From Anaeramoeba flamelloides (taxonomy: Eukaryota; Metamonada; Anaeramoebidae): DNA of 64,000 nucleotides. The notes beneath the pieces are model-generated. The model was not told where the DNA came from. It saw nothing but the letters and a program-made list of their open reading frames with translations, and did no database searches. The stretch lies in contig JANTQA010000057.1 in the NCBI GenBank assembly GCA_027625915.1, positions 9,176,001-9,240,000 on the forward strand. The letters are read 5' to 3'. This document shows, one piece after another, positions 46,976-59,800 of the stretch. How positions within the stretch are numbered: the stretch's first letter is position 1; each line of letters starts with the position of its first letter. The position numbers and the translations under genes were made by a program.

Positions 46976-47779
46976 GAGAACAAATTGTTTGTATTTTTTA
47001 TAAAAAAGTTTAAAAAATAATTTAAAAATTGGTCCAAGACAAGAAACCAGATTGGTTTTTACAATTAAGACTCTACTCAGTCTCAAAACTTTAATTCTAA
47101 TTTCATTTTTTTTATACATTGATCCAAAAACTATAAAAAGATGATAAATTTTATAATATTTTTTTTTATTTTTCTTAAATATTGTTTTCTTTTTTTTTTT
47201 TTGATTCTTTTTTGACTTTGAAAAGAAATTGAAATATTGAAGAAATTAGAAACTTAGTTTTCCACTTACATTTTTATTTGAAAAAGAAAAAAGAAACTTT
47301 CTTTGGTTAAAGATTTTTTTTTGTTTTTTTTTTTTTGAAAAAAAAGTGGTTTTTTTAACTTGTTCTTAAATTCACTTTATTTTGATCAGAAGGTAAAGAA
47401 TGTATTTCCATTCTTACAAACAATTTCCTTCCTATGTCAAATTCGATTTTGAAAGATCTCTGAAGAAAAAGAATTTGATTTTTGTTTTGTAAAAAGAAAA
47501 AAACAGACAAATTCCTGCACAAGTCTCAAGAGATTGTGGATTCTAAATTGAAAAATAAAAAACCAAAACCTAAACCTAATTAACACAAGGAAGTTTACTT
47601 GGAAAAAAAAAGCTAAATTTCGAAATTTTGTTTGCTTTGAATTTGAAATAATCAATTGTTTCCTAAATTCTCTACCATAAATTTCTTTCACACACAAGGA
47701 TCGAATGGATTATAAAAACGATAATTAGAAAGAACACTTCTTTTGGTTCAAAAAAAATAAGAGAAACTAAAAAAAAATT

Positions 47780-48270
47780 AACAGGATCTTTTTCAAACAA
47801 AAATGAAAAAAAAAAATCTTACACTTAATTTCAAAATAGAAAAATTCACAAACTAAAATAAAATTTAAGGCATCTCAGTCTCATAAACTAAATTGACAAA
47901 AAAAAAATCACTGTATCTCAATAACAAAAATAAATCAAAGGAAAGTTTCCCAGAAATCTCAATTGCGAAAATACAAAAAGCAAAAAAGTTTAAAAGGATC
48001 CTCATTTGCAAAAAATTCAATTATAAAAAAGTTCAAAAATTCAATAAACAAAAAAAGATTCTATATATCTCTTTTGAAGTCACCCAAATAACAAAAAAAA
48101 AGTTTTGGATGATCTCGTTGACAAAAAAATTCAAATTTAGAGAAGAAGTTAAAAAATGTACCAATTATAAAAATGCAAATAACAAAAAAAAATTTACAAA
48201 AAAAGTATTTTATAAACAAAAAAGTTTAAAAGGATCTTATGAAAAAAATTCCAATTCTAATAAAAAAAAA
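47780..48270. repeat. Degenerate A-rich repeat (also at 3.7-4.1 kb)
   Basis: Repeated words such as AAAAGTTTAAAAGGATC, GATCTCGTTGACAAAAAAAT and TTCAATTATAAAAAAG occur several times at uneven spacing. The 158-codon open frame over this block is a by-product of low stop density in A-rich repeats. Confidence 0.45.
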
Positions 48271-49109
48271 CAATCTTTTCTTATATTGGATCAATATCCA
48301 AATGTTATCTTTTTTCAATTTAGCAAAAATTGTTTTCTTTTAATTAATAATCAATTTAATTTGATTTAATCTAATTGGTGATTATTTTGTATGGTCCAAT
48401 ATTTAACATAGCAGGGATTTTGGAACATTTTTGAGAAAAAATTATCCTCATTTGAAAAATGAAAATTTAGAAAAAAAATCGTCTTGATCTCAAAAAAACC
48501 AAAGATTGAGAATTCAAAACTAACAAAGTTATTTTCCATAGTAAAATTAATCCAATAATCTTTTAAATTGGAAATTACTGTTAATTGTATAATAAAGAGA
48601 TAAATATTATCATTCAACTTTCCAATAAAAACACCTTTCACTAACTGAAAAAATAAATTGTCATAGTTCCCAATTCAAAAAGACAAAAATTAATTTTTTT
48701 ATCTATTTTAGGAATACTAAATTTGAAAGGTCATTGATTTATAAAAAAACATTTTTTGGAAAGATGAATCAAAATTTTGTTCCATTTATTTTGAAACAAA
48801 TAGCAAGTGTCAATATCTGCCCTTTTTGTCTGGTTTGAATTCTTTTTTTTTTTTAATTATTAACTGTGAAATGTAATTTTGTTGAATTACCTCTAATTAT
48901 CTATCGGGTATTTTTTATTTTTTGTTTTGATTTTTAGAAAATTGTAGGAATTTCAAAAAACAAAAAAAAAAAAAAAAAAGTAAAAAAAACCAGCCCTAGC
49001 TTTATTAGAACTTAAAATAATAGAGCACAATCTTTGATTATTCTGTATTTCTTTGAATTAAGGAATAATCTAGGTACTCTATTATCATGAAATAATAATA
49101 TCAAAAAAA

Positions 49110-50070
49110 TAAATAAACGTTTGCTAATATTTCACTTTTTGATAACTTGACTTATAATAAACCCTATTGGCAAATAAAATATCTTTGATAAAAAACTATT
49201 TTTAAAGATATTTAAAAATTTAAGTAGAAAAATCCAATTTCCCAGGTTCTATTAAGATTTTTTTCATATTTAATAGTAAAAAATTTGAAATTATTTTTTC
49301 ATAGTTATGAGCTTAGAATAAAATATTCAAAAAACACTTTAAATTTAATAAATATCTTTCAACCGGATAACCAATTATTTTGAATATTATGGAATTAATT
49401 ATTGATATAAATTAAAATTGTTTTTTTTTTTTGATTTTAGAATCGGTTTTTATTAATATTTTCAATGAACAGAAAATTTAATAAATTTTCGGTTTGTTTC
49501 ATAAAGTAAAAAAAAAAAAATGTTTAAGTTTTCCAGAATTTACAAAAAATGAGTAAAATCTTTTATTGTTCACTATTCTTTTGAATTCTTGAAAACGGTC
49601 ATTGTTTTTTTTTTTAATTTGAGAAATAAAAAGAAAATTTTTGTAATTTTCTATAAATTTATTAAATTTTAAAAAAGGCTAGGTACTCCGGGGACACTCT
49701 AAATATTTATCGTGGGAATTTTTTTCTTTATTTGTGTTTTATTAAAGAATAACAACATTTTCAAAACTATTCGTTATTATCTATCAAAGTAAATATCTCA
49801 AAGTTTAATTAAACAAAAATGTATTCTTCAGTTTATTTATTATTTTTTTCCCGAAAAAAATCCTTTTTTTTCTTAACTAGATCCTTCAAAAAAGGTTGTC
49901 TTATATCAACAACAATAAATAAAATACCCTCATGAATTTAAAGCTCTGGAATTTTGATTATATTGTGAATGAACTTTATTATTCAAGGCAAAAGGTTAAT
50001 GAAACCAGTAGCTTAGTCTAACTTTTTTTTTCAATTTTATTTTTTTCATATAGTGTCTACAGAAACTTTT
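49110..50070 (+). repeat. Long dispersed repeat R1, copy 2
   Basis: This is a diverged direct copy of 12,880-14,060. Gaps are frequent, with differences spread throughout, suggesting an old duplication or old transposition. I see no coding signal and no clear ends. Confidence 0.55.
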
Positions 50071-50533
50071 CATTAGATTTTTGTAAATTCGAAATATTTA
50101 CTGGAAGTCTATTTAATTTTCGGCTTATTACTTAGATTAAAAAAAACAAACCTAAATTTTCTTGAGTTAACTATTTATTTATAAAATCGATAGATTTTAC
50201 CAATGAAACTGAAAACCTTAAGAAAACTGTCCTCAAGGTTTTCCAAAATGTAAAAATATTGAGTAAAATCTTTTATTTTTCTCTATTCTTTTGGATTCTG
50301 GAAAAGGTAAGTAATTGAACATACTAGACAGCACTTTCAGAAATATTAATTTATTTTGAGTTGTTTTTGTCCCAGCTATATGGTAGATAAGATTACAATA
50401 CATAGGATATCTTTTCTTTGAAGAAAAAAACTAAAAAATAAGAAATTTGTATTTCTAAAACCAAGATACTGAAAAAAGAGAAAGAAAATCAAAAAAAAAA
50501 AAGAGATTTGAAAAAAAAATTAATAATAAAAGT

Positions 50534-50903
50534 AGTGTAAATATGAATGTTGTAAAAAATAGAGTATTTACAATTCTAAAGATATAAATTATTAGTTCCA
50601 TACATTTATCCAAATTTTGGTAATAGTAAATATAATATCTGATTATTTTAATAGAAAAATAATAATTTTAATCAAAAAGTGGTTTGGTGAAACCCCACTC
50701 TGACAATTTAAAAAAAAAATTATTTTTCAACCAAAGTATTGTTGTTCACCTAACAATTTTATATTGAAAATCGATAAAGTGTCAAAAATCAAAAAATTTC
50801 CTTTCTTTAACTATTCGGAAATTTCGATAAATGAATGGGAGCTAATAATTTATATCTTTAGAATTGTAAATACTCGATTTTTTACAACATTCATATTTAC
50901 ACT
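50534..50903. mobile_element. MITE family D foldback, older copy
   Basis: The ends AGTGTAAATATGAATGTTGT are inverted repeats that continue for about 100 bp with a few mismatches (TAGAGTATTTACAATTCTAA and TTCCATACATTTATC against CTCCCATTCATTTATC). The layout is the same as 57,888-58,267, with shared words such as GTTGTAAAAAATAGAG, CCAAATTTTGG and ATAGTAAATATAATA. The interior contains a smaller inverted pair around AAAAGTGGTTTGGTGAAAC / GTTGTTCACCTAAC. Confidence 0.75.
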
Positions 50904-51121
50904 TTTAAAGGAAAAAATTTAATTTAAAATTCTTAAAAAAGTTGTTTTGTATTCTGAGTACCAAATAATTCGATGGTTGTTTCATTTTATGTTGGTTTTT
51001 TTGATCTCTGTAATGATTTTTTGAAATAAAGAGATCAAAATATTTCACCAAAGATATTTATAATAAAATATTTCACTTTATTATAATTTAAATTAGAACT
51101 TTATAGATCAAACGATATCTA

Positions 51122-51323
51122 TACAATTAGTTCCACTTTTAAGGCAAAAACTTTTAAAAAAATTTAATTCACAAATAAAAATTTCAAATTAAAGTATATT
51201 TTTTTAAATTTTTTTTTTCCACAAATTATTTAAGTAGAATTTAAATTTTGTGACTTTTAATTTAGATTTTCTTTTGTGTCTTAAATTTTGTTCAAAGTTT
51301 CTGTCTTAACCATGGAACGGGTG
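51122..51323 (+). mobile_element. MITE family C, worn copy
   Basis: The left end TACAATTAGTTCCACTTTTA (then AGGCAAAAAC) matches the family-C end. The right side retains TTTGTGTCTTAAATTTTG and a decayed GTCTTAACCATGGAAC. About 200 bp. Confidence 0.55.
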
Positions 51324-51851
51324 ATAAAAACATGTATTTTCTAATACAAATTTGTTTCCTAGCTTTATCTTTTTCTTTGTTTTCATTTTTTATTTAAAAA
51401 AAAAACAACTTATTTATCTAGTTTTCTGCGAATAGTTAAATTTTCTCTTACTCTCATTTTCTTTTTAGGTAAAATAAAAAAAAAAGATAAAAAAAGGTAA
51501 AAAAAGGAAGTGGAAAAATAACTTAACTTAAAATAAAAATATAATAAATCGAAAGTTTACAAAGTTATAAATAAGGAAATTGGATTTCAATTCAATTATT
51601 ATATAATTAAATATTGATATTTTGAATCTAAATATCAAAAAAAATAAATAAATAAATTGAAATTATTTACACTTTTTTTCAATAATTAAATTGATTTCAT
51701 TTTACAAAGAAAAAAATTTTTTTTTCTATCAATTTTTACCGACTAAGTTGCTTTGATTTAATATCGCATTTATTTTTTCTTATTACTTTTGCTCGCTTAA
51801 ACGGCAAAAAAATGATTTTTCTTACTTTAATCAACCATTATTGAAATGATT

Positions 51852-52382
51852 ATAAACTATATTCCAAAAAAATGGACACACTTTAAATAGTTGAAAGAAT
51901 GAAAATAATACACTTTAAATTCAATTTAGAAAGAATTTTGATTTTACAAACTATTTCATTTTTTGTCTTTTTTGTTTTGTTTTTATTTTGTTTTTTGTAG
52001 TTACGTAATTTGTTTCGTTGGATCTTGAATTTTTTTTCAATGGTTGATAGACAACCAGTGTTGAGTTTGTTAAATTAACAAACAATATACAATTGGTCGA
52101 TGGTATCTAATAGTTTGATCGATCAACAATTGTTGGTGAAATTTCAACAAATTTACCAATATATTTTTTGTTCCGCTCGTTTCATTATTTTGGACATACG
52201 GTTTTTATTTTTTGAGTTTTATATTTTTTTTTTTTTTTTTGGATTAAAATGGTTACTTAAAAAAACATTAATATTGTGTAACTTAAATATGGTTTTATAT
52301 TACGTTTGGAAAAAAATAATAAATTGGTTGTTTTGCCTATTTTTGATTTTAGGTGTGTCCAAATTTTTGGAATGGGGTTTAT
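51852..52382 (+). mobile_element. MITE family B, well-preserved copy (531 bp)
   Basis: The left end is TAAACTATATTCCAAAAAAA followed by TGGACACAC. The right end, on the complement, is TAAACCCCATTCCAAAAATT followed by TGGACACACC. A 107-codon open frame inside is not similar to a transposase. The orientation is opposite to the copies at 31.3 and 32.0 kb. Confidence 0.8.
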
Positions 52383-53340
52383 TCCTAATTTCCAAATATG
52401 TGATGAGGGGAAATTCTATATGAATTAAAAAAACTTACATAATTATTGACTAGTAACTTTACCCAATTAAAAAGATTATCAATCATTTTAAATTACTTCT
52501 TTTTAAATTTTTTTATTTTGTAATCTTTTAATGTTTTTAACAATCTTATCAGATTAAAGAGAAAAATAATTATTAAATATTTGGTAAGAATTTTTATATA
52601 ATTGGTTTTTAAGAAGTGTTCAGTAACCTATTTTTTAAAATAATAATAAAAATCACAAAGAAAAATGAGAATTTTTAAAGACAATATATTTTTAAGGAAA
52701 ATATCTGAATTTTTAACTATCTCGTTAAAAATAGGGGTGAATTTTTTTCCAAATATCTTTTCTAAAATAAATACCCTTAAAACAGTTTAAATATTGGAAA
52801 ATATTAACAATCGTCGTTGATCCAAAATAATAATTTATTATACAAAATAATAATATTTTTTTTATTTTTTTTTAAGTACTTCTGAATTTATTCATATTTT
52901 TTTTTAGGAAATTATATAAGAATGTGAAGTTGAGAAAAGGTACACTCATAATTTACAATTTATAGAAAAAAAAATTTATTTTGTTATTATTGAGAAATAA
53001 GAAAATTTTACACTCTAGATGGCGTTCTATTTTAATTTCCAAAAAGTGATTTAATTGCAAAATTAGAGATTTTAAGGTTATGTCTTAATAAAAGAAATCT
53101 TGAACTAATATGATTTTAAATTAAACAATAGAAATTTGATTATTTCAATTTGTTGAGAATTTTTAATAGATTAATCTTATTATTAATATTGATATTATTT
53201 AGCAATAATTATATATATTATTATTAGTAATATTATAGTTTCAATTGTACTTTATATTGCTGTTTTGCTTCTTAGATGATGTCCTTCGACTTGATATAAA
53301 TTTAAGTTGTCCAAAAGTAAGTTAAAAAATGAGAATACTC

Positions 53341-53612
53341 GTTTTTTTTCCAAAATCCCATTGAAGAGTCTAAGAATAATAGAATGTGAGATGATATTTA
53401 ACTTTATTTGTTTTGGATTGTTAAATTAAAATATTTATTTCCTTTTTAAACGATTAACTCTCATCTTAAAAAAAAATTAAAAGTACCAAACAAAACAAAA
53501 TTAATTGAAAATTTCAACCAACAACAGACGAACCAAAATTCTTGATTTAATCAAATTTCGTCTCCCATTCTATTTGTCTTATACTCTTCAATGGGATTTT
53601 GGAAAAAAAAAA
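53341..53612. mobile_element. MITE family G, 272 bp
   Basis: The left end TTTTTTTTCCAAAATCCCAT (then TGAAGAGTCTAAGA) is inverted at the right end (complement TTTTTTTTCCAAAATCCCAT, then TGAAGAGTATAAGA). The match runs for about 55 bp, through AATAGAATG.GAGA. One copy seen. Confidence 0.7.
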
Positions 53613-54462
53613 AGTAAAATTTCTTTTTTTCATTAATATTCATACTTTGTACAAGTCTGATCAGCAAATAACCAAATGAGCATTGCGTTACATTTAATAT
53701 CAGACAACACAAGGTAACCTTTTTTCAAGTTTCAGGTATTGTAAACCTTAAGGGAAAAAAAGTATATCCGAAAGATCGAAAGAGAAAAAAAATACATCAA
53801 AGTATTTTTTTTGACTTTATTTCTTATTAAATTCTTATTAGCTAGCTTTTTGAGGTTTAGGAGAAAATATTGTTTAAAACAATAAAAAAAAACGAAAAAA
53901 TTCGAGATCTTTTTGAAAAAAAGAGTGAATAACAAAATTTTTAAGAATAAAGAGCAAATTACCCAATTCAAAATGATCTGTTTTAATAATTGAAGTTCAT
54001 AAATTTTAATAGTCACACTTTTTGTAATGACTAAGAAAGAAATCTTTCCAACTCTAAAAACAAAAAAATTCTGTAAGAATTTTTTCAAGTCGAAGACACA
54101 AAAAAGAAAATTTTTCAAGATTTTACTTTCGGAAAAAAATCAGTGGAATAATATTTGAGTAAATGATCACCTTTTTCAAACAGAAAGTGGCCCACAAATT
54201 CCATTTCTTACTCTTTTCAAAGTAAATGATCAGAAAAAAATTCTTGGGCTTTATTTTAACCTTCCTCCAGAATTATTTGTTTAATTGAGAACCACGTTTC
54301 AAAAAATCTAACGAGGGGAAGTCTCAAGGAAAACAACAAAATTCAATTACAACTGTAAAACAAAAAGATTCTCAAAAACTCTCTTTTGAATAAAAATAAG
54401 GTTATCATTTTTCAACTTTTTGTTTGATAATTTGTTTTGCTTTTATTTCCTTTTTTTGAGCA

Positions 54463-56789
54463 ATGATAAGAACAAATTTTGTTTTTGTCATTGTTCCTTT
54501 CTTTATACTAACATTATGTTCAAATCTTGAAGAGAATGAGTAACTTTCCTCTTTTTTAATTTTTTTTTAAACCCTAAAAATACCTTCTTTTTTTGACTTT
54601 AAAATTTTTTTATTTCATTCTTTACCAACCAACTTTGATACCAAAAAAAAAAAAAAACAATTAATAAAGTCTTTTCGAGCAGAATGGTTGTTTAAAACCA
54701 ATTGACCATGTTCTAACTATTAAACAAGATGACAAACTTGATCCAGAAGTTTTACATTTTGGTAGTCGGTATGTTTATTTTTTCGTTCACAATTCTTGGT
54801 ACAAAAAAAACAAAACAAAACTTTTACAAAAACCAAAGCTTCTTTTCATAAAAGTCAGCTTTTTTTTTTTACAAAAGTTGTCGAAAGATTTTAAATGACG
54901 AAATAGTCCTAAGAACTTTTTTTTTTTGTTTTTTTTTTTTTTTTTTTTTATTTTCTTTTTCTTAATAGTGAGATCTGCTCTTCAACTTCCACAACAATTA
55001 TTTTAATTAACCACTCAAATCGGCCGCTTCAAATAATTTCACTTCTTTCTGATAAACCAGACATTTTTCGAATTGACTTCAAACCTACTGTAAATCTTTG
55101 AAAAACAATTTATCTTTTTTTTACTTTTTTTTTTTTTTTTTTTAATACTTGGCTTCAACAACATTTTGAATTTTTAGAAAGGAACACACAAAATGGTAAA
55201 AATAATTCTCACTTTTTCAAGCAAAGTTTATTCAGAAAGTATCCTTCTAGCCTTAAAGATTGTGAAAATTTTCAACAACTTGCTTCACTTCAAATTTTTT
55301 TCCTGGGTTGAGAAGTTGTGGTGTGAAAAAAAAAATTATTCTTTGGTTTTAAATTAAATAACACTACTTTAGATTTAATCAACACAAGCAATTGTTTTAA
55401 TTGTGTAGGTTGTTCTAAAAGCAACACATAAGAATATTTAGAACATTACAAATAAATTCCACAAAATTTAAAATGTTATCTAACCTCACTGGCTAAATCC
55501 ATTTAGGTTTTTTTAAAAGGCAATTTAATCCAAACTTTGACAGATCACGTGTTTTATGGTTTCTGATAATTGACAAATCAAGTGGAACAAAAAGTGTTGT
55601 TCAATTTTCATCAATAGGTATTCCAAAAAATTCAGTAAACGAAAAAATTTTCAAATTGCTCAATACTGTGGGAAAAAATACCCGTCTTCATGCCAATAGC
55701 CTAAATCTGTGTTTCAAATTAAGCCCGTGTTTTTTTTTCTTTTTATCACAGTACAACATTTAATTTGGTATTCAATAGTATACCCAAGTTCAAATCAATT
55801 TTGAAGGTAAACTCCTTGATATTTACAGTAAAATTTTTAATTAGGAATTATGAATTAGTAAAAACCTTTTCGTAATTTTCTTAATTTTTTTGTTAATGAC
55901 CCTAAAATTTTACATCAAAAATCAGAACTATTTTTTGAGATAAAGTTCCCAATTTGATTATTTCATTTTTTGGAATTTCTTTTTTGAAGAATCGTACTTT
56001 AAGAAATCAAAAACATTATTTACTTGTGTTTTATTGTTCGTTTCTTGGATCACTTAATGTGTAATGTTTCTAGAAAAAAGAAATACAGACTTTTGATTTG
56101 AATCATGGATTTACCAAGTTTGGAGAGCCTGTTATTTGAACAACAGTACTCTTCTTTTCTACTATTATTTTCCTATAAAAAATTGAAAATTTTAGTTCAC
56201 ATTCCAAAATCTTTTTCTAGTTTATTAAGTTGAAGAAAATCCAAAGATCTTTACAACATCTTTTAGAAATCATATTTTTAGACAATAACATAAACTTCTT
56301 TCCTTAACTCTAAGACAAAATTTTTTACTCTTCTATTTTGATTGTAGGAGTAATTATTAAGATTCATTTTAGAAGTTCTATATATTAATTACAGTCAGTT
56401 TCAAATTTAAGGCAACAATTATAACGAAATATAAGGTACCGAAAAAATTCAAATTAGGGTACAAAATTTGGAATTTTTTTTACACGAATTATTTTCCTAG
56501 GATCTGAATTTTGCGCCTTAATTTAAGATTTTTTTTGTGCCTTAAATTTCGTAAAAAGTTAGTGTCTTAAAAGTGGAACTGACTGTATTTTTTTTTTTAA
56601 AAGTTTCTTAAAAAATCATCTTTTATTATTATTGATGGAAGAAGTGTAAATTACACTCTAGATGTCCTTTTACTTAAATTTCCTCAAAGGAAATTTAAGC
56701 GTAAAATCCTAGATTTCACGATTGTTCAAGGGAAAGACATACCCATTTTTTTTTTTATGTTTAAAAAGCAAAAGCCAAAAATTGAAAAG

Positions 56790-56822
<33 letters not shown>

Positions 56823-59800
56823 AATTTAAAAAGGGTTTATAAGAAGCAATTGGTAAAAAATCAAAAAAAAAACACCCAATGTTATCTTTAATTAAGAACT
56901 CCCAAAATCACAGCCATAATACTTTTGGTTTATTTAATAATTTGATAATTGATCATGAATGTTCACTTGGGGGTCGTTGTTTAATTGTTGTAATTTCTTT
57001 TCTTTTTTTTTTTGATCTTATTTGCTTTCAACCTTTGGTCTTTTAGCCTTTGCTTTTATTTTTTTATTTTCAAGTTACTCATACTTTCGTGTTTCAGTGT
57101 CACAGTATTAGAAAGCAACCACTTGATCTTTTTCCTTTGTAACTCTTCTTCCCAATATAAAGAAGATTCAGCTAGGGGAAAAATGGAAAAAAAATAAAAT
57201 TTTCTTTTATTAATTGGAAAATAGCAGTAATTAAAAACATTTGAATTTTACATCAAAGCCCCAAATAAGGAAGAGCAATATTAAATGACAAAAATTTTTT
57301 TAATTGATTTCTGAAGATCTTGGTGATTTGCTTCTAATAGTGATGAACCAATAACTGGGAAATTAAAAGAAAATTTTACATTTAGTAATCAGAAAATAAT
57401 AGTATTCAAAGCAACAATATTCATTCTTTTCAAATTAAAATCAAAATGAATTGTCTCAAAGTTCAAAAGAAAAGATCTAAAATTAAAGAAAAAAGCATCA
57501 TTTTTCATCAAGTTATAAAGACTTTGTGTTTTTTTCTACCAATTCCGATGAAGGACTATCCCTTCAAAATTTTATTTCTTTTTTACATTTATTAATTCGA
57601 AAATGGCACTAAAGGCCCATCATTGTATTTTTCCAAACAAATTTAATAAATATATTGTCTTTCGATTAAAAAAAATACCGTCCATACAGTGGTGAGTAAA
57701 GGCTTGAGAATTCAATAGCTCAAAATTTAATTTGAATTTTTTTTCCTATCTGAATATTAAAACCAATTTCAGTTCATGTTTTTTTTTAATTTTTTTCAAA
57801 TACAAGTTTTGCAATTTGAATTTGAATTTGTTTTTTTGTAAAATTCAATTCAAAAAGAATCTTTGTTTTTTCAAATATTAGAAGTATTACACAAGAGTAA
57901 ATATGGAATGTTGTAAAAAATAGAGTTTTTAAAATTTTCGAGATAAATAAAGAGTTCCATGCAATTACCCAAATTTTGGTTATAGTAAATATAATACCTG
58001 ATTATCTTGATAGACTAATGAATAATTATAATCAAAAAATCATTTGGTAAATGCCAATCTTTCAATTATTAAAAAAAAATCATTTTTCAAACAATGTATT
58101 GGTATTTACCAAACGATTTTATATTGAAAATCCATTCAATCCCAAAAATCAAAACCGAGATTTCTTTTACTATAACCAAAATTTGGGTAATTGCATGGAA
58201 CTCTTTATTTATCTCGAAAATTTTAAAAACTCTATTTTTTACAACATTCCATATTTACTCTTGTGTAGAGGTAAAAAAAAAAAAAAAAAAAAAAGGAGAT
58301 CAACAACAAAGTAAAGAAATTGGATTGTTTTAAATTCATTTTGTAGAATTGAAGGCAAATTCAAGAAATCCTTTTTACTGATTCTAATGCTTTGGAATAT
58401 GGAAAAAATGGAAAATAAGAGATAAGGATGGAAGATGTAAAAAAAAAAAAAGTTAACAAGTCGGGAATTTTTGAATATTTTATTTTATGATGCGAGGAAA
58501 TTTGGGAAAAAATCTTCATTTGTATTCAATTTCTCACCTGGAATTGATGCTTCAAATTGTTTGTTTAGCTTTTGTCGAAGTATAAATGTACATTTCTAAA
58601 GAATTGGAATAATAGAAAGTGTTAAAGTATCCAGTGAAATTTGAAAAGATCATTCTTTTATTCATTTAAGCATCAGAATTTTCAATTGTTTATCCTTATT
58701 CAAAAAATCACAGCAGCAACCTGGGAGTAATGCTAATTCAAACACGGAAACTTGAAAATAGGGCTTGGACTTCTGAAAACCGCCAATAATTTTTAGAGAG
58801 AGAGATCTAACTAATATAATAAATTTTTTAGTTTTAAAATCTGAATGCCAATTGAAAATAAAATATCACTCTATTTTTGGAATATACCACAGCCCTAATA
58901 AAAAAAGTTTTTTATAACATGTTATTAACGTGTTGTAAAGGTGTTATAAACGTTAAAAATGTTATAAAATTTTATAATAACAACTTTTATAACATAAGCA
59001 TTTGTTATAAAACGTGTTATAAAATTTGTAACATGTTATAAGCCTTTTTAAGAATATTTTTTTTAAAAAAAATATTGAAAAAATCAACATATAAAAGGAA
59101 ATTTTGTTATAAAAATGTTATATAGATGTTATAAAAAACGTTTTTTATTCCGGAAAAACTTAATTTTTGAGCAAATATCTCTCCGTAACAATATTAAACA
59201 ACAGCTCTAATTTTTAAGTTAGTGATTAGTACAGATAGAATTAATTTAATGATAGTATCTTTAATGTATGTAAAAAAAAAAAAAAAAAAAGAAATGAACG
59301 CTTTTTAAAGTAAATAATATGATTTCTTTTCCCAACAGCTATGCTTTCTTGAAATATTAAAGAGATATTTGAATGTATTTTTTTGTGATTGCGCTCTCAA
59401 ATTAAATTGGAACCTGTAAAGTTTCTACAAGATTATTTAAACCAATAAATTCTACTTTTCCATTTTTTTTTATTCATTTTTTTTTTTGTTTCTATAAAAT
59501 CTTTTATTTTTTTTTAATTTTAGATAAATATTACAATTCTAAATAAAAAAAAATTCAAGATTTGATTCTAAAGTAGATATTACCAATTCCAAAGTGTTAT
59601 TATAAACGATGTACTTGTTTTTTAAAACCGAAAAAATCTCAGAAATTCTATTGGAAATTATATCATTTTTTATGGATGGATCCCAAATATGAAGAATATA
59701 TAAATGATTTGAAAATAATAGTTTAAAAACTATTTAATTTTGTTTGTTGTTAATAATTTGATAAATTGGAAATCAATATTTGGTTCATCAAGAAAATTAT

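Larger units (their letters stand above)
47120..54462. other. Divergent intergenic region, 7.3 kb, repeat-filled
   Basis: This separates RAD52 (-) from TMEM131 (+). It holds an A-rich degenerate repeat (47,780-48,270), R1 copy 2 (49,110-50,070), a family-D foldback (50,534-50,903), a family-C copy (51,122-51,323), a family-B copy (51,852-52,382) and family G (53,341-53,612). No host gene was found; longer open frames here are in A-rich repeats or elements. Confidence 0.65.

Noticed and set aside
47893-48369. 158-codon Lys-rich open frame
   Set aside because: It is made by A-rich repeats with few stops; there are no domains and no codon pattern unlike the repeat itself.
52100-52423. 107-codon open frame at 52.1-52.4 kb
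   Set aside because: It lies almost wholly within a family-B element, shows no similarity to a transposase or host protein, and the frame is not kept in the other copies.
53732-54118. 128-codon Phe/Leu/Lys-rich minus-strand frame upstream of TMEM131
   Set aside because: Its composition is that of random AT-rich DNA, with no domain or plausible start context.
57012-57197. 61-codon Leu/Phe-rich frame in the TMEM131 intron
   Set aside because: There is no similarity, no splice logic and it sits in T-rich DNA.
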